Of a DNA stretch of 64,000 bases, positions 34,554-40,670 are shown piece by piece. Below the pieces are notes generated by a model. It was given only the letters and a program-made list of their open reading frames with translations, made no database searches and was not told the DNA's origin. A program made the position numbers and the translations under genes. Every line of letters begins with the position of its first letter. Position 1 is the stretch's first letter. This DNA is from Massilia sp. PAMC28688 (GTDB taxonomy: Bacteria > Pseudomonadota > Gammaproteobacteria > Burkholderiales > Burkholderiaceae_D), in the NCBI RefSeq assembly GCF_019443445.1, contig NZ_CP080378.1, forward strand, positions 930,001 through 994,000, read 5' to 3'.

Positions 34554-34665
34554 GTTGGCAGCGTGCCGCACGCTAGCGAAAGGTCGCGCCCATGCTCGCT
34601 ACCGGCATGTCGGCCCACAAGCTGGTCCAGGTGGCCTGACCATGCTGCGCAACTGCGCGGTCTGA
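34554..34665 (+). pseudogene. Diverged 3'-end fragment of a second yqjK-like gene
   Basis: This 112-base stretch aligns with 28957-29070, the last third of the yqjK-like gene, at roughly 75-80% identity by eye, including the blocks ACCGGCATGTCGG, GGTGGCCTGACCATGCT and GCGCGGTCTGA with the same stop codon. A one-base deletion breaks the frame. It starts 22 bases after the putative immunity gene. I interpret it as a remnant of the DNA that carried the VgrG island in, or of a homologous recombination join. Confidence 0.82.
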
Positions 34666-34685
34666 GCCTGTCATTCGCGGCACCG

Positions 34686-34720
34686 GCGCAGGCAAGGTCC
34701 TATGCGGGCCTTGCCTGCGC
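34686..34720. other. 12-bp-stem hairpin beyond the VgrG island
   Basis: GCGCAGGCAAGG (34686-34697) is perfectly complementary to 34709-34720 with an 11-nt loop. No T-run follows on the plus strand. It lies between convergent genes (island on the plus strand, EF-hand protein on the minus strand) and could end or stabilise either transcript. Confidence 0.45.
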
Positions 34721-34849
34721 TGGTGTGCCCCTTCCCTTCCCGTGGTCACTCGTTGAACAATCCCGGCGCCGCGTCAGCCTGCCAAAATCATCGCACGGCC
34801 ATCGACCGCCTCGTCCGCGCAGCCCTTCCCTGCCCTGATGCGACCGGCA

Positions 34850-35875
34850 TCACTTTCGCGCGGTGCAGAATTCGGGCACCTGACCAAGCTGTCCAAGCCA
34901 GGCACACAGCGTCCCTCCCGTGAACGGATAGCTCGGATGGGTATTCGATGCATGGATGTGCCCGTTTGGCGCAATGCCGGATGGGTGCAGTGCATTTTTC
35001 GCCAGGTCCGGATGCGTCCCTGCAAACGTGCCACAGGGATTCAACTCATAAATCCACGCATGCAACATGTGGAACTCGGGCGTCCACTTTGCGTTGCTCG
35101 ACACGGGCAAGCCATTTTTCACGGCGCTGCCGGGCAGGCACTGCTGCGGGCTCAGCCCTTCGCGAAATGAGAGCCGGGCCGGATCCATGACGGGCTGCTC
35201 ATAGTTCAAACCCTTGAAGCATCCGCCGGCATGGTGGTGCCATACATCGGCGTCGCCGCAGAACCCTTCCGGCGCCTGGGAGAATGGCTTGAAGCGGTCA
35301 CCGGGAGGATACTTGGTGCCGTCCAGGCGGGTTGGCGATGGTCCAATATAGTAGAACACAGCCCACAAGCGGCCGTCGGCATCGTAGTTCAGCCCCTCCG
35401 GCGCTGCCGGGTTGAACGTGTAATCAAGCGTCCCCCTTTCCGGCCGCTGCACGTAATGGGCGCCGTGGCCATACAGTGCTTCGGTCCAGGGCACGAACCC
35501 GTCTGCGGTAGCCTTGCTCAATTGGCGATAGGCCTTGGTGCCGTGATAAGCCGCGGCCAGTTCCCGGTCCAGCTGCGTGCTGGCGGCGCCTGCTTCCGCG
35601 GTCGCAATTGCCACATCCTTCTGGTCCAGCACATGGTCGGCGTTGCGGTCAAAAAAGGCGATGTACTGCTGCTTGCCGATCTGCTCAGCAAGCAGCTGAA
35701 TGTCCTTCCGGGTAACGGTCCCGTCGCCGTCAAAGTCGCCCTTGCTCAGCACTGGCGTCGCCTTCGAGTCTGGCGCGCAAAATTCCAGGTGCCCGTGCTG
35801 GGCTTGAGCGCTGCCGATCGACGCGGCAAGCAAGGTCAGGGCCGTGGCGGCCTTGATGTGATGGATTGATTGCAT
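34850..35875 (-). CDS. Secreted EF-hand/His-rich protein, function unknown
   Basis: A 341-residue exported protein. A Sec signal (MQSIHHIKAATALTLLAASIGSAQAQ) starts at the ATG at 35875 with GGAGG upstream; the longer frame is rejected. Mature N-terminus: two EF-hand-like loops, GDFDGDGTVTRKD and DRNADHVLDQKD, with dockerin-like spacing, likely calcium-binding. The C-terminal domain has conserved-looking His/Cys/Trp clusters (DADVWHHHAGGC, FHMLHAWIYELNPCGTFAGTHPD), suggesting a metal-binding beta domain stabilised by disulfides. Single gene, no partner; I do not know the family's activity. Confidence 0.8.
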   Translation of the reverse strand: MQSIHHIKAATALTLLAASIGSAQAQHGHLEFCAPDSKATPVLSKGDFDGDGTVTRKDIQLLAEQIGKQQYIAFFDRNADHVLDQKDVAIATAEAGAASTQLDRELAAAYHGTKAYRQLSKATADGFVPWTEALYGHGAHYVQRPERGTLDYTFNPAAPEGLNYDADGRLWAVFYYIGPSPTRLDGTKYPPGDRFKPFSQAPEGFCGDADVWHHHAGGCFKGLNYEQPVMDPARLSFREGLSPQQCLPGSAVKNGLPVSSNAKWTPEFHMLHAWIYELNPCGTFAGTHPDLAKNALHPSGIAPNGHIHASNTHPSYPFTGGTLCAWLGQLGQVPEFCTARK

Positions 35876-36207
35876 GATGTCCTCCGATGAGATGGCGGGC
35901 ATGCCGGCGTGTGGCATGCCCGATTGCACCAGGCTTGTAGCTGCCAGTGCGCAAGGCGAGAAATGTTGGTGAATGTCACAGGACATCACTCTTCAGCTCG
36001 CTTCTACAAGGCGATTATCGGAGGCGGTCTTGCCGCAGGCCTTGCGGCATATGAAGGTTTGAACAGTGCACCGTCAGCGGCACCGTCGATTTACTTTCAG
36101 GTCGGAAGGATTGCTACGTCGGCGTGTCAGGACCACCGGCGGCATTGCAGCGGCAACGAGGCGTGTGCCTGGCGCTGACGCGGGCGCTCGGATCGACGCG
36201 CCATAAA
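35876..36207. other. Intergenic region upstream of the EF-hand protein and beyond proC
   Basis: No supported gene lies in these 332 bases. The stretch near 35940-36110 is less GC-rich and probably contains the promoter for the secreted EF-hand protein; short repeats of TTGCCGCAGG/CTTGCGGCA type occur near 36030-36050 but form no clear terminator for proC. Confidence 0.4.
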
Positions 36208-37026
36208 TCAGGCATGCCCCAGCTCATCACCCAGCTCGCGCCCGCGCGCAGCTGCCGCCTTGACTGCCGCGACGATCTTGTCCTTGACCCCGGCCTGCTC
36301 CATGCTGGTGATGGCCGCGTAAGTGGTGCCGCCCTTGGACGTGACCTTCTCCCGCAGCAGCGGCACCGGGTCTTCCGACTGCGCCGCCAGCTGCGCCGCG
36401 CCGGTAAAGGTGGCCAGCGCCAGCTCCCTGCCCTGCGCTTCCGACAGGCCCAGTTCCAGCGCGGCCTGCTGCATCGCTTCAATGAAGTAAAACACATAGG
36501 CCGGGCCGCTGCCCGACACCGCCGTAACGGGATCAATCTGCGCTTCGTCGTCCAGCCACAGCGTGGTGCCCACCGCCTTCATGATGTCGTCGGCCGCCAT
36601 TTTTTGCGGCGCGCTCACGCCCGCCATGGCGACCATGCCCGTGATGCCCTTGCCGATCAGCGCCGGCGTATTGGGCATGGTGCGCACGATCGCGCTGTAG
36701 CCGCCCAGCCAGCGCGCCAGGTCGGCCCCGCGGATGCCCGCCGCAATCGACAGGATCAGCGGCTGCGCGGCGCCCAGGCGCGGCAGCAGCGCCGCCGCCA
36801 CCTCGCGCATGTTCTGCGGTTTGACCGCCAGCACAATCACGTCGGCCAGTGCCAGCGCATCACCAATGGCCGGCGCAATCGTCACCGCATACTGCAGGCG
36901 CAGGCGATCGAGCGCTTCGGGATTGGGATCAACTACATGGATGTCCTCACCCTTGGTGAGCTTGCCGGCCAGGCCCGCAATCAAGGCCGCTGCCATGTTC
37001 CCGCCGCCGATAAACGCAATTTTCAT
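36208..37026 (-). CDS. proC: Pyrroline-5-carboxylate reductase
   Basis: A 272-residue NADPH-dependent enzyme for the last step of proline synthesis. N-terminal Rossmann motif IAFIGGGNMAAALIAG, a conserved VKPQ (ILAVKPQNMREV), and the C-terminal family signature SKGGTTYAAI with SGSGPAYVFYFIEAM. Length matches the family. It follows the YggS gene by 14 bases on the same strand, the widely conserved yggS-proC pairing. Confidence 0.95.
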   Translation of the reverse strand: MKIAFIGGGNMAAALIAGLAGKLTKGEDIHVVDPNPEALDRLRLQYAVTIAPAIGDALALADVIVLAVKPQNMREVAAALLPRLGAAQPLILSIAAGIRGADLARWLGGYSAIVRTMPNTPALIGKGITGMVAMAGVSAPQKMAADDIMKAVGTTLWLDDEAQIDPVTAVSGSGPAYVFYFIEAMQQAALELGLSEAQGRELALATFTGAAQLAAQSEDPVPLLREKVTSKGGTTYAAITSMEQAGVKDKIVAAVKAAAARGRELGDELGHA

Positions 37027-37040
37027 GATGATCCTGAGAG

Positions 37041-37742
37041 TTATTCGTAATGGCGCGAGCCGAAGATGGCGCTGCCCACGCGCACAATGGTGGCGCCTTC
37101 TGCGATTGCGGCCTGCAGGTCGGACGACATGCCCATCGACAGCGTGTCCATCTCCATGCCTTTCGCGTTGAGTCCTTCGAACAAATTCCGCAGCCGATGA
37201 AACGCGGCACGCTGCCGGTCAAATTCCGTTTCCGGCTCCGGGATCGCCATCAGGCCGCGCAGGCGCAACCGTGGTAGCTGTGCCACAGCCTGGGCCAACG
37301 CTTCCAATTCTTCTGGTGCCGCACCGCTCTTGCTAGCTTCACCACTGATGTTAACTTGCAGGCAAATGTTGAGCGGCGCCTTGTCTTCCGGCCTTTGCTC
37401 GGACAAGCGCTGCGCAATTTTCAGGCGCTCGACCGTGTGCACCCAGTCAAAATGCTGCGCGATGGGCCGCGTCTTGTTGCTCTGTATGGGGCCGATGAAA
37501 TGCCACGCGATTTCCTGGGCCGGCACGGCGCGCGAAACCGCAGTCATTTTGTCTAGCGCTTCTTGCAAGTAATTTTCGCCGAAGGCATGCTGGCCGGCGG
37601 CAATTGCTTCCAGCACCGCTTCTGGCGGGAATGTTTTGGAAACGGCGAGCAAGCCAATCGCTTCGCGGGCCCGTCCCGCAGCGCTCGCAGCGGCAAGAAT
37701 ACTCGCATCGACAGCTTGCAAGTTCTGGGCGATTGTGGACAT
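37041..37742 (-). CDS. YggS-family PLP-binding protein
   Basis: A 233-residue single-domain PLP protein of the alanine racemase N-terminal fold (YggS/PROSC), which buffers intracellular pyridoxal phosphate and affects amino-acid pools. Seen: LLAVSKTFPPEAV with the PLP lysine, HAFGENYLQEA, WHFIGPIQSNK, and LSMGMSSDLQAAIAEGATIVRVGSAIFG. The frame is open far upstream; the ATG at 37742 (MSTIAQNLQ) or 37748 are credible starts. Divergent from pilT, co-transcribed with proC. Confidence 0.93.
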   Translation of the reverse strand: MSTIAQNLQAVDASILAAASAAGRAREAIGLLAVSKTFPPEAVLEAIAAGQHAFGENYLQEALDKMTAVSRAVPAQEIAWHFIGPIQSNKTRPIAQHFDWVHTVERLKIAQRLSEQRPEDKAPLNICLQVNISGEASKSGAAPEELEALAQAVAQLPRLRLRGLMAIPEPETEFDRQRAAFHRLRNLFEGLNAKGMEMDTLSMGMSSDLQAAIAEGATIVRVGSAIFGSRHYE

Positions 37743-37830
37743 AATCATTTTCAGAGGGCAATTAATGCAGACGATTATTGCGAAATGCGCACACATCGGC
37801 ATGCGCCCATACACGGCACAGGGATTATAA

Positions 37831-38874
37831 ATGGACATCTCCGAATTACTCGCATTCTCCGTCAAGAACAAGGCATCCGACCTGCACCTCTCATCCGGCC
37901 TGCCGCCGATGATCCGCGTGCACGGCGACGTGCGCCGCATCAACCTGCCGCCGCTCGAGCACAAGGACGTGCACGGCATGATCTATGACATCATGAACGA
38001 CGGCCAGCGCAAGGCGTACGAAGAAATGCTGGAGGTGGACTTTTCGTTCGCCATTCCCGGCCTGGCGCGCTTTCGCGTCAATGCCTTTAACCAGGAGCGT
38101 GGCGCCGCTGCCGTGCTGCGTACCATTCCTTCCAAGATCCTGAGTCTGGAAGACCTGAACGCGCCCAAGATTTTTGCGGAACTGGCGATGCGTCCGCGCG
38201 GCCTGGTGCTGGTGACCGGCCCGACCGGCTCCGGCAAGTCGACCACCTTGGCGGCCATGGTAAACCACCTGAACGAAAACGAGTATGGCCATATCCTGAC
38301 CATTGAAGACCCGATCGAATTCGTGCACGACTCCAAGAAATGCCTGATCAACCAGCGCGAAGTGGGGCCGCACACGCTGTCGTTCAACAATGCGCTGCGC
38401 TCGGCGCTGCGCGAAGATCCGGACTGCATCCTGGTGGGCGAATTGCGCGACCTGGAAACCATCCGCCTGGCCCTGTCGGCCGCCGAAACGGGTCACCTGG
38501 TGTTCGGCACGCTGCACACCTCGTCGGCCGCCAAGACCATCGACCGTATCGTCGACGTGTTCCCGGCCGATGAAAAGGAGATGGTGCGCGCGATGCTGTC
38601 CGAATCACTGCAGGCCGTCATTTCACAGACCCTGCTCAAGACCAAGGATGGCGGCGGGCGGGTGGCGGCGCACGAGATCATGATCGGCACCCCGGCAATC
38701 CGCAACCTGATTCGCGAAGCGAAGATCGCCCAGATGTATTCGGCCATCCAGACCGGCAGCAACGTGGGCATGCAGACGCTCGACCAGAACCTCACCGACC
38801 TGGTACGCCGCAACGTGATTTCTTCGGCTGCAGCACGCAATGCGGCGAAAATCCCAGACAACTTCCCAGGCTAA
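37831..38874 (+). CDS. pilT: Type IV pilus retraction ATPase
   Basis: A 347-residue hexameric ATPase that depolymerises type IV pili and powers twitching motility and DNA uptake. Motifs: N-terminal ASDLHLSSGLPPMIR, Walker A GPTGSGKSTT, Asp box LTIEDPIEFVH, His box AETGHLVFGTLHTSSA, and the PilT-specific AIRNLIREAK needed for retraction. Its length equals that of Pseudomonas PilT. The start is divergent from yggS, as in many proteobacteria, and pilU follows 15 bases later. Confidence 0.97.
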   Translation: MDISELLAFSVKNKASDLHLSSGLPPMIRVHGDVRRINLPPLEHKDVHGMIYDIMNDGQRKAYEEMLEVDFSFAIPGLARFRVNAFNQERGAAAVLRTIPSKILSLEDLNAPKIFAELAMRPRGLVLVTGPTGSGKSTTLAAMVNHLNENEYGHILTIEDPIEFVHDSKKCLINQREVGPHTLSFNNALRSALREDPDCILVGELRDLETIRLALSAAETGHLVFGTLHTSSAAKTIDRIVDVFPADEKEMVRAMLSESLQAVISQTLLKTKDGGGRVAAHEIMIGTPAIRNLIREAKIAQMYSAIQTGSNVGMQTLDQNLTDLVRRNVISSAAARNAAKIPDNFPG

Positions 38875-38889
38875 CAGGACCCCCCACTC

Positions 38890-40026
38890 ATGGAACGCGA
38901 CCAGGCTTCAAAATTCATGTTCGACTTGCTGCGCTTGATGACCAGCAAGGGCGGATCCGACCTGTTCATCACCGCCGGCTTCCCGCCCGCAATCAAGATC
39001 GACGGCAAGATGACACCGGTGTCGAGCCAGGCGCTGACGCCCTCGCACACCGCCGACCTGGCCCGTTCGATCATGAACGACAAGCAGACGGCCGGCTTTG
39101 AGCTGTCCAAGGAAGCCAACTTCGCCATCAGCCCGGGCGACCTGGGACGCTTCCGCGTTTCGGCCTTCGTGCAGATGAGCTGCGTCGGCATGGTACTGCG
39201 GACCATCACCACCACCATTCCCCGTCTGGACGACCTGGGCCTGCCGGAAGTGCTCAAGGATGTGGTGATGACCAAGCGCGGCCTGGTGATCATGGTGGGC
39301 GCGACCGGCTCCGGCAAATCGACCACGCTGGCGGCCATGGTTGGCTACCGCAACGAAAACAGCTACGGCCACATCATCACCATTGAAGACCCGGTGGAAT
39401 ATGTTCACCCGCACCGCAACTGCGTGATCACCCAGCGCGAAGTGGGCGTGGATACGGAAACGTTTGAAGCGGCGCTGAAAAACTCGCTGCGCCAGGCGCC
39501 GGACGTGATCCAGATCGGCGAGATCCGCGACCGCGAAACCATGGAGCACGCCATCGCGTTTGCGGAAACCGGCCACCTGTGCCTGGCCACGCTGCACGCC
39601 AACAGCGCCAACCAGGCGCTCGACCGCATCATCAACTTCTTCCCCGAAGAGCGCCGCCAGCAGCTGCTGATGGACCTGTCGCTGAACCTGAAGGGACTGA
39701 TCTCGCAGCGCCTGATCCCGATGAAGGAAACCAAGGGTCGCTGCGTGGCGATCGAGATCATGTTAAATTCTCCCCTGATCTCGGACCTGATCTTCAAGGG
39801 CAATGTCCATGAAATCAAGGAGATCATGAAGAAGTCGCGCGAGCTGGGCATGCAAACCTTCGACCAGGCGCTGTTCGACCTGTACGAAAATGACCTGATC
39901 AGCTACGAAGACGCACTGCGCAACGCCGACTCGGTCAACGACCTGCGCCTGGCGATCAAACTCAAGGGCAAGGACGCAAAGAACCGCGACCTGTCGGCAG
40001 GCACTGAACACCTGGGGATTGTGTGA
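38890..40026 (+). CDS. pilU: PilT-dependent retraction ATPase accessory protein
   Basis: A 378-residue PilT homologue that cannot retract pili alone but assists PilT under load. Motifs: GGSDLFITAGFPPAIK, Walker A GATGSGKSTT, ITIEDPVEYVHPHRN, APDVIQIGEIRDRETMEHA, and ETGHLCLATLHANSAN; no AIRNLIRE. In the classic pilT-pilU pair. Its stop overlaps the glutathione peroxidase ATG by one base, which suggests coupled expression. It is clearly related to the PilU-like copy at 24841-26028. Confidence 0.95.
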   Translation: MERDQASKFMFDLLRLMTSKGGSDLFITAGFPPAIKIDGKMTPVSSQALTPSHTADLARSIMNDKQTAGFELSKEANFAISPGDLGRFRVSAFVQMSCVGMVLRTITTTIPRLDDLGLPEVLKDVVMTKRGLVIMVGATGSGKSTTLAAMVGYRNENSYGHIITIEDPVEYVHPHRNCVITQREVGVDTETFEAALKNSLRQAPDVIQIGEIRDRETMEHAIAFAETGHLCLATLHANSANQALDRIINFFPEERRQQLLMDLSLNLKGLISQRLIPMKETKGRCVAIEIMLNSPLISDLIFKGNVHEIKEIMKKSRELGMQTFDQALFDLYENDLISYEDALRNADSVNDLRLAIKLKGKDAKNRDLSAGTEHLGIV

Positions 40027-40508
40027 TGAGTACATTCGATTTTACGGCGCAGGATATTGCCGGTTCTACCGTGGACCTGTCCAAATACAAGGGCAAGGTG
40101 CTCCTGATCGTCAACACGGCGAGCGACTGCGGCTTTACCCCGCAGTACAAGGGTTTGGAAAAGGTGTACGAGCAGTTCAAGGACAAGGGCGCGGTGGTGC
40201 TGGGCTTTCCCTGCAATCAGTTCGGCGGCCAGGAACCGAAGGGCGAAGCGGAAATCGGCGCGTTCTGTGAAAAGAACTTCGGCGTCACCTTCCCCCTGTT
40301 TTCAAAGGTGGATGTCAATGGCGCCGGCGCCCATCCCCTGTTCCAGCACCTGAAAAAAGAAGCGCCTGGCTTGCTGGGCACCCAGGCCATCAAGTGGAAC
40401 TTCACCAAATTCCTGATCAAGAAGGATGGCAGCGTGTACAAGCGCTATTCGCCGCAGACTTCGCCTGAGGAACTGGTGGGCGACATCGAAAAACTGCTGG
40501 CCGAATAG
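40026..40508 (+). CDS. Glutathione peroxidase
   Basis: A 160-residue thioredoxin-fold peroxidase of the BtuE/GPx type. The peroxidatic Cys is in NTASDCGFTPQY; the other family blocks GFPCNQFGGQEP and KWNFTKFLI complete the catalytic tetrad region (Cys, Gln, Trp, Asn). It is the non-selenium form (TGC, not TGA, at the active site) and probably uses thioredoxin as reductant. It starts at the ATG overlapping the pilU stop, so it shares the pilT-pilU transcript, and is followed by an intrinsic terminator. Confidence 0.94.
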   Translation: MSTFDFTAQDIAGSTVDLSKYKGKVLLIVNTASDCGFTPQYKGLEKVYEQFKDKGAVVLGFPCNQFGGQEPKGEAEIGAFCEKNFGVTFPLFSKVDVNGAGAHPLFQHLKKEAPGLLGTQAIKWNFTKFLIKKDGSVYKRYSPQTSPEELVGDIEKLLAE

Positions 40509-40526
40509 CCTGCCATGACTAACCAC

Positions 40527-40549
40527 AAGGGGCGTGCGCGCCCCTTTTT
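40527..40549 (+). terminator. Terminator of the pilT-pilU-peroxidase operon
   Basis: AAGGGGCG (40527-40534) pairs with CGCCCCTT (40539-40546) over a short loop and is followed by a T-run to 40549, 18 bases past the peroxidase stop. Confidence 0.85.
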
Positions 40550-40670
40550 CCATTGAAGAGAGCTTGCAATATCGTTGTGGGTGACGAACTCGCCCTTCTT
40601 CGCTTGCTTTGAGGACTTTCTACGCGCCCAACCGCCGATAAAGACACGCATTAACAGCGGGGACAGCCGA

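Noticed and set aside
34374..34838. 154-residue plus-strand frame over the end of the immunity gene and the yqjK fragment
   Set aside because: It overlaps the lipoprotein gene in another frame and runs through the pseudogene without a start signal.
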